This document shows, piece after piece, positions 1 through 11,065 of a stretch of 64,000 nucleotides of DNA. Made by a program: the position numbers and the translations under genes. Source of the stretch: Protonemura montana (Eukaryota > Arthropoda > Insecta > Plecoptera > Nemouridae); assembly GCA_947568835.1 (NCBI GenBank), contig OX387606.1:22793225-22857224 (forward strand). Reading direction: 5' to 3'. Numbering within the stretch: position 1 is the stretch's first letter; every line of letters starts with the position of its first letter. The notes beneath the pieces were generated by a model. That model did not search any database. It was not told the origin of the DNA and saw nothing but the letters and a program-made list of their open reading frames with translations.

Positions 1-2279
1 AACATTTTGAGTCAATAGCTGGAACGAGTTATGCGAAAATGCAAACAATATTTCGAAAAATATAACCCAACCTGCAATCTCGACATATCTGTATTCTGGT
101 TTGTAAAAACTGGATCATAAAAACTACTTGAACCCCCAGTACTTGCTGGAAAAAAATTGGTGGCATTTCCATTTTCCGCGTAACACCAACAATTATGCCC
201 AAGTGTTTTCGTTGGCAAAGTTTTCCCCTGATCTCAGCGACAACACATTTGGGATTCTCAACCTCGGACCTTAAAAACCCGTCGTTCCTTGTCGCAATAA
301 ATCAGAATTTTGTTAACTTTAAAAAAATATATATATAAAATAAAAAAGTTGGGTTTACGATGTTTGTAAATTAAATGATGCGATTGAATTCGATTCTGTT
401 AGCAGAGTGCTGAATCCTAGTTTTCGTCCATAATAGGCGATGCTATTTAACCTAAAACGATTGAAAAGTTCGTTAAGACGAAGTATTTTCTTCTCGTTCT
501 AAACAGCTGCGAGATAAGCTCCGGCGTTTTCAGTTCAAGTTGACATAAATATCAAGACGAACTTTATCGCTAAATTATTGCTAAATAAATTTAGCAACTC
601 AACTTCTAGCAAACATTGCGATGCAGACCCCTGCGCGGTCACACTTATGGGGTACCGGGGAACCTATTCCAAAAGTCCTGAAAATAAAACAGTGTTTGGG
701 GAATCCCTGCGCTAATGGTTTTAATATTTATTTGTTTTATTGTAAGTCTGGTGCCGTCACATTAAATCTTTGGTCAGAAGGTCAGAGTTTCGGTGTCACT
801 TTTAATTGCAATTCGCGTTTATCGGCAAATTAAACTCTGGAATTGGGGTGTTAGACAGTGGACAACACACGCAGCTTCAAAGAGAAGGTAGCCGTGAACA
901 TGCATCAACTTACCCGAAACAACAACATCCAATCGAATTCGTTTCCAGACAAAAGGATTCCATCTACACCTAAAGATTACGTCGCATTTTTCACCGCAAC
1001 TTAAGTTGTTTACAAATCGTTATTCACAAGAATAGCCGTCATTAGTTTTTTGCGCGAGTTAAGCGTATTATTAGACTCCGGTAGGCGCATATCAAATCTC
1101 GTCGAAAATGTTTCTCCGAACGAGCCTGCGGGGCCCACGCATGTTGTGTTGCCGCCATGCGTAGAGTTGATCGCGAACGGCTCCCGATGATGGTCCACCA
1201 GCGCTTCTGGTAATCACCTTGATGACGGTAATAACAATAATGAGCTCGTACACTGCTGGCTAAACGTACGCGCACAATAAGCGACAGTAAATAGGTCACA
1301 AGCTGCTGGGCTTGACGTACGGGTTACGCGGTAAAATTACCGATAACTATAAAATACAGTTTCTTTTTCGGAAATGATTTGAATGAAGACAAAGCACATC
1401 CGTGTTGTCTTTACGAGTAATCTGAGGTGCCACACCGGCAAGTTTAGATTCGTCGTTCATCCACATCGATGGGTTACCCTGCACTGACAGAACGCAGATA
1501 TTAGCGGCAACAATGGCAAATGGCAGTTGTCAATTATTTTTATTTCTGGCGACAATGGACGAACGGTACACCAAGAGTTAGAATAACAAGAGTTAGAGCT
1601 ATTTTATTGATAGCTCAAATATCAATTGTACGTACAAAATCTTCAATTCGGTTACTTATTTCGATAGTTGTGATAAATCTGATTTAAATGTCACGACCAA
1701 GGCATTAGATATTAACTAACGTCACGAATCAAAACGCAAACAATAGCCTCATTCAGCGTTCACTATCTCTACTCCTCGTATGCCACCATCTTTCATGTCA
1801 ATCCTACTGGATGGAAGTCTACTGAAAACAAATCCAGTTGCGCCAACGCATTTTTCACTGTGGCTATGGGTTACCGAACGAAAATCCAGTAACTGGTCGA
1901 GGTTGTTTTACTGGCCACGTGTGATGAACAGCCAAATGCCGGATACCGCTTAGCACTAAACGGACTGTGAGAAAATGTCCGTACAAAGATTCATTTGAAG
2001 CTTACTTCTGACTTGTGCAAGTGACGCCGAAGGGCATCTAGAAATTAAGTTGCAGCATCTTGCGAAAAACGCGTCCAAAAATCAGTCCCAGCCAAGCCAG
2101 TCGATGAAAATTGAGCCCAGTGCTAACCGAAATTTCTAAATTTCTGGTAAAAATATTTGCAGATTAAGATTAATTTCCATCACGACTTCGAAAAAGTTTT
2201 TGATGGGTCTGTTGATCCTTTTCCACTGTTGAAACCCGATGGGAAACTTTCATCCCCATAATATCCACAGGGTCCATAA
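1..2279. other. No recognisable gene
   Basis: AT-rich sequence with only short open frames. A GC-richer patch at about 1080-1220 is open for 60-85 codons in two minus-strand frames, but neither resembles a family I know. I see no RNA gene or clear repeat here. Confidence 0.5.
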
Positions 2280-2445
2280 TATCCCATTTTTAATCAATTT
2301 TCATCATCGTTTATCACCTAGGAAACGCAAGCTTGGATAACCAACCCATGTGCGGTAACACTGGCCAACGACAGCTGCAGAAAGAAGTCCCTCGTGAGCG
2401 GTCGTTGAAAGGTTTGTAAGACAACGTGGCGTAGCTTATCGAGCC
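2280..2445 (+). repeat. Diverged duplicate of phospholipase C gamma intron DNA
   Basis: This stretch closely matches 16460-16617, in the same orientation, with scattered substitutions. The partner covers the intron just downstream (in gene sense) of the last phospholipase C gamma exon in the window. The match fades at the exon edge, so no coding sequence is duplicated. It may be a segmental duplication or two copies of an unrecognised dispersed repeat. Confidence 0.7.
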
Positions 2446-2753
2446 ATTAATGGACTGATTTTAAATAACTATAAAATTAGTTGTTCGCAATAAAAAAAAA
2501 CAGCTCAATATGCATCTTGGTGTTATTTGTAGTTAGCAAAATAAACTTGAAATTTGGAATTTGAATCCCTGAACATGTTTGACCCATGTGAAACAAACGC
2601 CGACATGAAACTGTTATCCAACTCATACACGGGATTGACTAGGTGTTGGTGCTCCATGGCCAAGTTCTACGACGGACGCAGAAGAAAGAAGAACAATTAA
2701 TTGTTAATTCGACTCTAGCTGGCGTGAATGACAAAAGATCATCGCTATATTAG

Positions 2754-2960
2754 GATGTGGCGAGTGGACGGTACCAGGTGGTCCTCTCGCTGGGCACAAA
2801 GTTTCCCAGAATGATCTTATGGTGCGATTTCTTCGGCCACTTCCAGTGCAAGGAGCGACGAACCCTTGCGACCAAACGAAATGCCGGGTTGATCGGCCAG
2901 GTCACCTTTGCTGTCCGCACGCCCTCGGGGCCCACAGATTATTCAAGATTCACAAATTAT
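2754..2960 (+). CDS. Possible internal exon of an unrecognised gene
   Basis: A GC-richer patch in AT-rich surroundings stays open for about 69 codons. It follows an acceptor-like TATTAG at 2748-2753 and can end at a donor-like GTGAAG at 2961. The peptide starts DVASGRYQVVLSLGTKF and later reads GQVTFAVRTPSGPT; it looks like globular protein but I cannot name a family. No partner exon is visible nearby. The opposite strand is also open over part of the stretch, so this is only a candidate. Conservation in a related genome or an RNA read would decide. Confidence 0.22.
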
Positions 2961-3330
2961 GTGAAGATGCTGAGGTATTTTCTAATGCGAGATGTCGAAA
3001 TGTTACCGATTCCTCATATCAAATTTAATAGCGACGGTGTGCGTAAGTAGCTGTCGTAATTATTATATTCTAAGAAGAGTGTTATGTAATTTTTCGCGTG
3101 AATGGTCAAGACTCAACGATGCTCCTGAATTTCGCCCGGGCGCCAGGACTCGGGACACAAAATCAAACGCCGTCCATGCCATAGGACATCAATTTCTTAA
3201 CAGTAAAAACAGGAACGGGAGAGGGGGAAGGGATTGATCTCATTTCTCTCCCTAGACCCCTAAGTTCTGATCCTTCTCGCATTTCAATCGTTGAAACAGA
3301 TGGTTTTATACTTTATCGAGAGATCGTTTT

Positions 3331-3840
3331 GTTGTGTTTAACGACGCACTGTTTTGACTACCGGGTATGTGGCACTGATCTAGTGGCGTCGGTGAATGAG
3401 AGGATTATGATGAGGATGATGATGATGAACCTAACCTAGCCTAGAAGGGAGATGGGGAAACCCGGTGCCGGCACGCAGCCTACTTCTGTTGAAGACCCCC
3501 GAAATAACGTCCTTTCCGAAGGACGGTACAACGCGAACAATAGGAGTCATCTTATATTCTGTCAATAGGTTGATACGAACGGCAAATGAAGTTGCTCTAC
3601 TAACTTTCATCCCTTCAACCTTTCTTCGAAACAGAACTGATCATGTGTAAAATGGTCACAAATCCAATACCGGACCCAGCGCAGTGTTGCTTAATTTCGG
3701 TGATTTAACGAGGACTGGTGTTTCCAACACGCCAACCCGTTCGGTGGTCACCCATCCAATACCTGATCCAGCGCAGTGTTGCTTAACTTCGGTGATCTCA
3801 CGAGCACCAGTGTTTCCAAAACGCCAACCCGTTCGGTTTC
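3331..3840 (-). mobile_element. 5S rRNA-derived SINE, copy 1 (tail present, two 5S modules)
   Basis: Read on the minus strand, the copy starts with a 5S-like head near 3840 and a second 5S module near 3690-3750. It continues through the SINE body, with its CTAGGCTAGG-like and CATCATCATC stretches, and ends at a tail containing GCGTCGTTAAACAC near 3331-3350. The modules carry the 5S-type string GTTAAGCAACACTGCGCTGG followed by GGATGGGTGACC, which corresponds to the box A to box C internal control region of 5S rRNA. Substitutions throughout show it is not a fresh insertion. Confidence 0.85.
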
Positions 3841-4114
3841 AAGCTCCACGTCCTGTGGCTGGCAAGTAAGTCCATCGCACCGACAGCCCTCCAACAAAGC
3901 GGCCAGCCAGCCGAAGAACACGGACTTGCAAAGGAATGCGCAGAGAAACGATTTCTCGGTCGCGTCGGCCATGCGAGACGATAGAGCGAACACAACATAG
4001 CAGCTAGAGAGAAAGAAATCGAGCGATATTCGGGATCACGCATCCTTTATCCGATTCCGTGGAAGAGATGAGACGGCGTTATGCGCCGAGTTCGGGGTAT
4101 CTGGTAGATCGAGT

Positions 4115-4730
4115 GAGCAAGGTCTAGTGCTGGCAAGGCCCAGTGCTGGCAGGACCCAGTGCTGGCAGGACCCAGTGCTGGCAGGACCCAGTGCTGGCAG
4201 GACCCAGTGCTGGCAGGATCTAGTGCTGGCAAGACCCAGTGCTGGCAGGACCCAGTGCTGGCAGGGCCCAGTGCTGGCAGGACCCAGTGCTGACAGGGCC
4301 CAGTGCTGGCAGGACCCAGTGCTGGCAGGATCTAGTGCCGGCAAGGCCCAGTGCTGGCAGGACCCAGTGCTGGCAGAACATGTTGCTGGCAGGACCCAGT
4401 GCTGGTAGGACCCAGTGCTGGCAGAACATGTTGCTGGCAGGACCCAGTGCTGGCAGGACCTAGTGCTGGCAGGACCCAGGGCTGGCAGGACTCAGTGCCT
4501 GCAAGGCCCAGTGCTGGCAGTACCCAGTGCTGGCAGAACATGTTGCTGGCAGGACCCAGTGCTGGCAGGACCCAGTGCTGGCAGGACCCAGTGCTGGCAG
4601 GGCCTAGTGCTGGCAGGGCCCAGTGCTGGCAGGATCCAGTGCTGGCAGGACCCAGTGCTGGCAAAGCCCAGTGCTGGCAGGGCAGGTATTGGCAAGGTCC
4701 AGTGCTGGCAGGGCGGGTACTGGCACGTTG
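4115..4730. repeat. 16-bp minisatellite (GTGCTGGCAGGACCCA)
   Basis: About 38 units of a 16-bp motif, GTGCTGGCAGGACCCA, with substitutions such as AGGATCTA, AGAACATG and AGGGCCCA. A variant ACATGTTGCTGGCAGG recurs three times at 48-112 bp spacing, hinting at higher-order duplication. Since 16 is not a multiple of 3, every frame cycles through the same 16-residue peptide in 48 bp, and most frames on both strands stay open. The resulting open frames are repeat artefacts. Confidence 0.95.
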
Positions 4731-5836
4731 GATTTGTTTCCACTCTGCGTGTTTTCTTGGCAAGTTACTATGCGTAAAAGGGAATGCCCTCGCTGCCCCC
4801 GGAATGAAAACCCTTCGTTAAGCACGCTTTTGGAGAACCATTTCCATCAGTATTTTTTTGTGCAAATTTGGCGACAAAATTGCTGAATTTCCTTCTTGTA
4901 TGTCGCCCACATCGATTTGTTGCAGTCTTGTGTGTCATTCTCAGATTCCATCTTCAAGCTCGTATGATGTTAGAACTAGAATGAGATATCCGTCCACACG
5001 TCCATCGTACCGTCGCCACGATGATGCACCATTTCTTGCGATCAAAGTCTTGGGGTCGACTAGGAAATCGTCTCCTGCCGGACGCATTCACCCCCCTCAT
5101 GGGTCGCGAAATCTCCCGCGAAAACCGAGTGAATCCAATAACAACCGAGACGGGCCGCTGTTTTGCTCGCGTCACCGGCAAGCAGCAAAAACAGCACGAC
5201 ACGACGACGCCGACGGCGAGTGCAGGTTGTCGAACTATATGGCGCTGCGTCGCGATTGGACCAGGACCGCGATCGCTTTTTGGTACGAGTCCGGGAGGGG
5301 GGGAGGGGGGCAACAAAGGTCACTCGCTCGCTACTGGTTTCCTGTGAGGTGTTTTTTTGGCGGCGCTATTTTTAAACCACCGCGACGGCCGCCGTCCAGT
5401 CGGTCGGTCGTCGATGATGCAATCACTCGAATGACAGGACCATTGCCCCTTCGTGGGACTCATTCTAAACGTTTCCAGGGCCAGTTTTACAATGTACAAT
5501 TGAAAAAAAACCACATGTCAAGATGAAAATAAAAGCATGCGGCTTGCCATACCCATAGAGATGGGTGACCCTTTGATTTTAAACCTGGAATTTTAGTGTT
5601 AAGCGTTAGAAACTATTTTTTCCACGTCCATGAATCGGCCTTTGCTTTCTATCCCAAACAAGCATGACCCTGCACGTTTCCAAACGCAACAGCGAAACAA
5701 GGGAAAAGCGTCGTCCAACAACAATCGATCACCGAGAGGATAAGAGCGGAGCTGTCCCGGGACAAGGATAAGAGCACCACACACTCCCTCCTACCAAAGA
5801 CCCTCCGACCGGTCTGACAACAGTGGCAAGCCGCGG
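4731..5836. other. GC-rich upstream region, no convincing gene
   Basis: The stretch is CpG-rich, especially 4990-5440. A 222-codon open frame at 4858-5526 has a biased Arg/Ser-rich composition, overlaps open frames on both strands, and resembles nothing I know. The last 130 bases lead to the TATA box at 5838 and hold two AGGATAAGAG(C) copies, at about 5736 and 5766, which resemble GATA-factor sites. The region is probably upstream regulatory DNA of the secreted-protein gene; that role is inferred. Confidence 0.45.
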
Positions 5837-5837
5837 C

Positions 5838-5845
5838 TATATAAG
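5838..5845 (+). promoter_or_regulatory. TATA box of the secreted-protein gene, now split from it by a LINE
   Basis: TATATAAG sits in a GC-rich context (GCCGCGGC just before it). The LINE target-site duplication lies 22-31 bases downstream, where TATA promoters normally start transcription. If the LINE and one duplication copy are removed mentally, this TATA box lies roughly 90 bases upstream of the ATG at 11130. That gives a normal short arthropod 5' leader. Confidence 0.65.
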
Positions 5846-5859
5846 CAGGTCTACCATTA

Positions 5860-5869
5860 CCTAGGACGC
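5860..5869 (+). repeat. Left target-site duplication of the LINE
   Basis: CCTAGGACGC is repeated exactly at 11056-11065, directly after the LINE poly-A tail. One more matching A is available on each side, so the duplication is 10-11 bp. Confidence 0.9.
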
Positions 5870-6021
5870 TCGACTTGCTACCTGTTAGCCGACGAGAGAG
5901 GACGTGCTACCTGTGCTCTTCCGTTTCGCCTACATCGCCAGTGCTTCCGATATTCCGAGCCACGCTTGCCTTCGAGAATCTCTACCTGCGACCAACCCTC
6001 CGTCTGTTACCTGACACGAGG

Positions 6022-7644
6022 ATGTCCGTGCGAGGACCGGGTCCGCCCGACGTCCTAGCTGAGCCCGACGCTGTGACTGCTGGGACAGTCGTCGAATTGC
6101 AGTTCGCTGCTCCTTCGACCGACGCCTCGGCCGACGCAGCCGAATGGACTAAGGTAAGACGACGTACTGTCTCACTCAAAAATGGGCCTTCAGCCACTTT
6201 CAATCCCCGCTCTGTGGCGTCAATTCCACAGCGGGGAAAGAAACGTCTGTCACCAGACGAAGCACGGTCGCTGCTTGCGGCCGTTAAGAAGGCTGCACCT
6301 TCTATTGTCCTCGGACAAATCGTGCCGCCAGCAACGACCGATAAGGCCGTTGCCTCCTCCTCGCATGATGCCACCACTCCTATGGACACCGGCTCTCCCA
6401 GCCCGGTGTCTACTCCGTCAACCCAGGCGCCTAAAAAACGCCAAATTCCCGCCATTACTGGATTCTTTCCCGAATCCTTTAATCATTCCTCGTTTGCACG
6501 GAGGCTTGCAGGCAAATTGAACACCCCCCCGATGCTTACCAGGCGAGGAACTGATAAGAGGGGCCCGCCGGGCTCTCTCGAAATCAAGGTCCGAGTCTCG
6601 ATCCAGACCTCTAATGAGTCCGATTACCACACGACTTCCAATTTCCTCAAGTCAGAGGGGATTGAATTCTTTGTGTTCCGCACCCTCTCTGACAAAACCA
6701 TCAAAGTTGTCATCCGCAACTTGATGGAGCTAACACCGACGGAGGAAATCAAGGCGGATCTCCTCACCCAGGGTTTTGAAGTAGTAAATGTTGCAGCAAT
6801 GCGCAATTACCGCAAGATTCCCATCCCCATGTTCCTCGTGGAACTGCGAGACTGCGCGACCACGCCGGAGATTTACAATCTCCGGACTTTACTCCACATG
6901 AGGGTAATCGTGGAAGCGTACCGCGGCCCCAGCGGACCACGTCAGTGTCACAACTGTTGTCGGTTCGGGCATGTAACCAGCGGTTGCAGCGCCCATCCCC
7001 GGTGCGTCAAGTGCGCTGGTGCTCACCACACCAACACTTGCACCAAATCCGACCTGACTATTCCTGCAACGTGTGCTAATTGTAATGAGCGGCACACAGC
7101 ATCCTACCGCGCCTGCCCGGCATTCAAAGCCGCTTCCGTCGCCCATAAAGCTAGACTCCTGGGCCCTAAGCCCAAGCCCCAGGTCAAGCAGACTACTGCT
7201 GCTGATACTCCAAAATTCATCCCGGCACCGCCCCCGGCGCATAACGCTTGGGACAGAGCCATTCCTGACCCAATTCCAACCCCAGAGGCCCCGGTAGCAT
7301 CGCCACCAACAGCAGCAACAAAGCCAGCCCCTGCGGCAGCCCGCCCTAAGCCAGTTGCCCGGCCAAGAGTCCATCAGACTCAACAGCCAAAACCCCAACG
7401 AGAGAAGGTTTCATCAAAACCGATCTCGAACCAGACCCCGAATACTAGCTTCATGCGCAGTGCTGCCTGCGAACAAGTTTTGGCTCCATCAGAGCACCTG
7501 CCCTCAGCATCAGCAATCTCCTCTCTCATCAAGAGAGGATTAGAGCTTCTTCAAATGAAGCTAAAGAATCCCACCTCCGATAACCAAGCTTTATCAATGG
7601 CCACCCTACAGTTTGTCGTAGAAGCCGTGCAAATCCTTGTGTGA
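6022..7644 (+). CDS. LINE ORF1: zinc-knuckle RNA-binding protein
   Basis: A 540-residue nucleic-acid-binding protein, expected to coat LINE RNA in the transposition particle. The frame is open upstream to 5875, but the first ATG is at 6022 (MSVRGPGPPD), which I take as the start. The N-terminal third is Pro/Ser/Thr-rich. The middle part (PMFLVELRDCATTPEIYNLR) resembles the knuckle-associated domain of Jockey-type ORF1 proteins. Three knuckles follow: CHNCCRFGHVTSGC, CVKCAGAHHTNTC and CANCNERHTASYRAC. A Pro/Ala-rich tail follows. Its stop codon TGA (7642-7644) overlaps the first bases of ORF2. No internal stop is present. Confidence 0.93.
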   Translation: MSVRGPGPPDVLAEPDAVTAGTVVELQFAAPSTDASADAAEWTKVRRRTVSLKNGPSATFNPRSVASIPQRGKKRLSPDEARSLLAAVKKAAPSIVLGQIVPPATTDKAVASSSHDATTPMDTGSPSPVSTPSTQAPKKRQIPAITGFFPESFNHSSFARRLAGKLNTPPMLTRRGTDKRGPPGSLEIKVRVSIQTSNESDYHTTSNFLKSEGIEFFVFRTLSDKTIKVVIRNLMELTPTEEIKADLLTQGFEVVNVAAMRNYRKIPIPMFLVELRDCATTPEIYNLRTLLHMRVIVEAYRGPSGPRQCHNCCRFGHVTSGCSAHPRCVKCAGAHHTNTCTKSDLTIPATCANCNERHTASYRACPAFKAASVAHKARLLGPKPKPQVKQTTAADTPKFIPAPPPAHNAWDRAIPDPIPTPEAPVASPPTAATKPAPAAARPKPVARPRVHQTQQPKPQREKVSSKPISNQTPNTSFMRSAACEQVLAPSEHLPSASAISSLIKRGLELLQMKLKNPTSDNQALSMATLQFVVEAVQILV

Positions 7645-10376
7645 CTTCCACAACACTCCTCTCCTCTCCGGCCTCCGGCAGACTAATATTTTGGAATTGT
7701 AATGGGGTCACAGCTCAAAAAGCTGAACTAGAACTTCTTCTGCTAGATGAGGACATAGGTATTGCACTTTTAAACGAGACACACCTAGGGCCTAAATCCA
7801 AGCTTAAAATCAGTCAATACGTAACCTATCGATCAGACAGAACTAAAAATAAAAAAGCAGCAGGCGGCACAGCCATTCTTATCAAATCAAGCATTAAACA
7901 CCACGAAATAACAATACCAGCACTAAAATCACTAGAAGCCACGGGAATTCAAGCCAAGCTGAATGGCAAACTAACAACGATAATAGCAGCTTACAAACCA
8001 CCGCAAATCAAACTTGTCACTCAAGATATCGATCTATTGCTAAAGCTGGGCAAGAGAATCGTTATAGCAGGAGATCTAAACTGTAAACACACCAACTGGC
8101 ACAGTCGGCTTAACAATCAAAATGGAAAAATCCTACTTGCTCACGCAAATAAAAAATCATACTCTGTCATTGCACCGTTTAATCCTACCTTTTACTCTCA
8201 CAACCTCAAAGTCAAGCCGGATGTTCTTGACGTTGCTCTAGTAAAAAACATCATTCTCAATTTTGACATCAAAACACTAACTAAACTCAACTCTGATCAC
8301 GTCCCAGTCTTGATTGACTTTGACGCACACACAACATACAACACTCCAAGACCAACTTTCAATTATAAGAAAGCAGACTGGGACTCGTACAGAACCGAGA
8401 TCAACAGCGAGCTGGACAACTTTGAAGTTATTAAAAACACCGAAGACATAGAATTACATGTAAATCGCTTCACGGCAGTCTTGCAGACAGCCATGAATTC
8501 AAATATTCCACTCAACAAACCTAAATTTTTTAATACTAAATTACCCCAGGAAATCCTGGATAATATCAAACTTAAAGATCAATGCAGAAAACTTTACCTA
8601 AAAGTCAGAAAACCAGTTCTTAAAACAATGGTAAACCGCCTAGTTAAACAGATTAAAACCGACGTTGCCGAACACAATCACACACAATGGGAAAATAAAA
8701 TCAGTCAAATCAACCCTCAAGATCGGTCGTTATGGAAACTCACGGGTGCCTTGACGCGAAAGGCGCATGCTATCCCACCACTGCAAGGTGTAAATGGGAT
8801 CGCATACACAGACAGCGATAAAGCTAACGTGCTAGCTGACACCCTTGAGCAGACATTTCAGCCGAACGAAGAGCCTAAATGCGTCACACAAATAACAACG
8901 GTAAACAATAAAGTCAATAACTTCTTGCTTAAACCAGTAGACAGCGAATTTCACAAAACAAACACCGCCGAAATAAAAAACATAATTAAAAAACTTCACC
9001 CTAAAAAGGCCCCAGGCCTCGATAATATCTCTAACATAGCGATTTCTAATCTTCCTGATAGGGCCATAGAATTTATTGCATACATAATTAATAATATCAT
9101 ACTTTTCATGCACTTTCCCAGTTCCATGAAAATTGCCAAAATACTAGCTTTTCCTAAACCAAATAAAGATCACAAACTCCCAGGCAATCACCGCCCAATC
9201 AGCCTTCTCAGCTCGCTCAGTAAAATAACAGAGAAAGTAATACAAGCACGGCTGCTTGCACACTTTAATCATCACAAAAGCATCAGACATGAACAATTCG
9301 GCTTTAAAGCTAAACACAGCACAGATCACCAACTCATCAGATTCACAGAACACATCACCAAAGGTTTTAGCCGGGGACATGTCACCGGTGCCGTGTTTTT
9401 AGATGTCGAGAAAGCTTTCGACAGGGTCTGGCACGAGGGTTTGTTACTCAAGTTGATTGACACTCTACTTCCGGCCCGGTACGTGCACCTCATAAAATCA
9501 TACCTAACTAACAGATCCTTCGTGGTCAACGTTAAAAACGAACACTCGTCGATCCGTCCCATCGCAGCCGGCGTGCCTCAAGGCGCTATACTGGCTCCAG
9601 TTCTATTCAATATCTTCATCAACGACATTCCAAAACCCAGTAACGCCGAGATTGGCATCTACGCTGACGACACAGTGATCTATAGAACCTCCCCGTCGAT
9701 AGCATGCCTCACGCGCTGTCTACAGGAAGGACTAGACGATCTACAAGATTGGTATCGCAAATGGAGGGTTAAAATTAACGTAGCCAAGTCCGAAGCGATT
9801 TTATTTACTGGCCGCAGACCGGGCACCAGTAAACCCACTACCCGGCCTCACCTTTTTGCAGTAAAAATAGACTGGAAACCTGTCGTCAGGTATCTGGGAG
9901 TTCATCTTGATACTAGATTGACGTTTGGTGAACACGCCAACAAAATGCGAGGTAGAGCATATGGCAGACTTGCCGAGCTTTACCCCCTCCTAAATCAAAA
10001 GTCAGCCCTAAGCCAACAAAAAGGCCTTCTGCTCTACAAGACATTAATTAGACCTGTGATGTCATATTCATCGGCTGTGTGGGGTGGGGCTGACAAACGA
10101 CACATACGTAAATTACAAATAATTCAAAACAAATGTCTGAGAATCATCACTAAAGCCCCCAGGGGCACCCGTAATGACACACTGCATGACGAACTAAAGA
10201 TAGATCCACTAATAGTCTTTGCTCAAAAACTAGCTAATAAATTTTATGATAAAACCATAGACTCACCAAATCCCCTAATTCAATCCTTAGGCCATTATAA
10301 CGAACACAGAAAAACTAAACATAAACGGCCGAAGGCCATCTTCACCACACAATACGATCCCCTATATTTCAAATAG
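7641..10376 (+). CDS. LINE ORF2: endonuclease-reverse transcriptase
   Basis: About 911 codons. The N-terminal apurinic-like endonuclease starts LIFWNCNGV and contains LLNETHL, GDLNCKHTNWHS and SDHVPVLIDF. The reverse transcriptase has FLDVEKAFDRVWHEGLL, GVPQGAILAPVLFNIFIND and the catalytic YADDTVIY. The C-terminal region is of the usual length, with no extra RNase H domain that I can see. The frame opens at GTG 7641, within the GTGTGA that ends ORF1, and has no ATG for several hundred codons. Translation therefore probably depends on re-initiation or frameshifting at the ORF1 stop. The exact first residue is unknown. Confidence 0.94.
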   Translation: MTSTTLLSSPASGRLIFWNCNGVTAQKAELELLLLDEDIGIALLNETHLGPKSKLKISQYVTYRSDRTKNKKAAGGTAILIKSSIKHHEITIPALKSLEATGIQAKLNGKLTTIIAAYKPPQIKLVTQDIDLLLKLGKRIVIAGDLNCKHTNWHSRLNNQNGKILLAHANKKSYSVIAPFNPTFYSHNLKVKPDVLDVALVKNIILNFDIKTLTKLNSDHVPVLIDFDAHTTYNTPRPTFNYKKADWDSYRTEINSELDNFEVIKNTEDIELHVNRFTAVLQTAMNSNIPLNKPKFFNTKLPQEILDNIKLKDQCRKLYLKVRKPVLKTMVNRLVKQIKTDVAEHNHTQWENKISQINPQDRSLWKLTGALTRKAHAIPPLQGVNGIAYTDSDKANVLADTLEQTFQPNEEPKCVTQITTVNNKVNNFLLKPVDSEFHKTNTAEIKNIIKKLHPKKAPGLDNISNIAISNLPDRAIEFIAYIINNIILFMHFPSSMKIAKILAFPKPNKDHKLPGNHRPISLLSSLSKITEKVIQARLLAHFNHHKSIRHEQFGFKAKHSTDHQLIRFTEHITKGFSRGHVTGAVFLDVEKAFDRVWHEGLLLKLIDTLLPARYVHLIKSYLTNRSFVVNVKNEHSSIRPIAAGVPQGAILAPVLFNIFINDIPKPSNAEIGIYADDTVIYRTSPSIACLTRCLQEGLDDLQDWYRKWRVKINVAKSEAILFTGRRPGTSKPTTRPHLFAVKIDWKPVVRYLGVHLDTRLTFGEHANKMRGRAYGRLAELYPLLNQKSALSQQKGLLLYKTLIRPVMSYSSAVWGGADKRHIRKLQIIQNKCLRIITKAPRGTRNDTLHDELKIDPLIVFAQKLANKFYDKTIDSPNPLIQSLGHYNEHRKTKHKRPKAIFTTQYDPLYFK

Positions 10377-11024
10377 CGAAGAAATTCTAGGTATTTAAAT
10401 TCAAACATGCTAGGTAGGGCAGACCAGGAACCGTGGCTAGCACGGCGGGTAGGAACCTTTTTAGAATATTTCACCATTCTGACACGCTTTTCTGACGCAG
10501 GTACGCCGCGACCGACGCCAGATAGCCCTATTAATAACCTGTACGACCATTGCTCTCTCATGTGGACATTCTAACGGAAATGCTCCTCCCAGAGCTAGAA
10601 ATTCCTGCATCTACTTCAATTCCTACTCCCACGTAGACTAAATTGATAGCCCTATCGCAGATTTAGCAAACTCACTTCTAGTGGGAATGCAACCTGCTCT
10701 TCTCTATCTGCATGTCACGGCAGAGTTTTTGATCGTCACAATCTTACTTTCGTGCCGGTCTTTTTACTGCCTTTCTCTCTTCTCGATTCCATCTTGGAAT
10801 GTCAAACCAACTAACAACCAAGCATGACAGCATTATACCAGCCGAAAAGCTGAACAATGCATTCTACCTCTCCGACATTGTTGATCCTTGCATGAATCCT
10901 TGCATGTCCGCACATTAGAGATTCCTGTTGCTTGCAACGGGCTGCACAATCTTTGATAGTGCGAGGCAGAGGCGATGTAGTGTGAAGCGATCGCCATGCA
11001 GCCGTGGCGGGATGGGGGCCACGG

Positions 11025-11055
<31 letters not shown>

Positions 11056-11058
<3 letters not shown>

Positions 11059-11065
11059 AGGACGC
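11056..11065 (+). repeat. Right target-site duplication of the LINE
   Basis: CCTAGGACGC follows the poly-A tail and matches 5860-5869 exactly. It is also the start of the 5' untranslated part of the secreted-protein gene. Confidence 0.9.

Larger units (their letters stand above)
5870..11055 (+). mobile_element. Full-length Jockey-type LINE, both frames open
   Basis: The element is 5186 bp long and bounded by an exact 10-bp direct repeat (5860-5869 and 11056-11065). It has a 152-base 5' leader, ORF1 (6022-7644), ORF2 (7641-10376), a 3' untranslated part of about 650 bases and a poly-A run at 11027-11055. ORF1 has zinc knuckles, and ORF2 has an N-terminal endonuclease and a reverse transcriptase, the usual Jockey-clade plan. 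Perfect duplications, a long pure A tail and open frames point to a recent insertion. A decayed fragment of the same family lies at about 30285-30410. Confidence 0.95.

Noticed and set aside
1042-1299. Minus-strand exon candidate with an 85-codon open frame
   Set aside because: Two frames are equally open, no family resemblance, and no convincing splice sites.
3748-3993. Minus-strand open frame beginning MFALSSRMAD
   Set aside because: Half of it lies in the 5S-SINE; the remainder has no splice partner or recognisable family.
4127-4821. Several overlapping long open frames rich in Gly-Pro-Cys-Trp-Gln on both strands
   Set aside because: They are produced by the 16-bp minisatellite, whose translation repeats every 48 bases in any frame; no splice or start context supports them.
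4858-5526. 222-codon plus-strand open frame
   Set aside because: GC-rich DNA with open frames on both strands, low-complexity composition and no recognisable domain.
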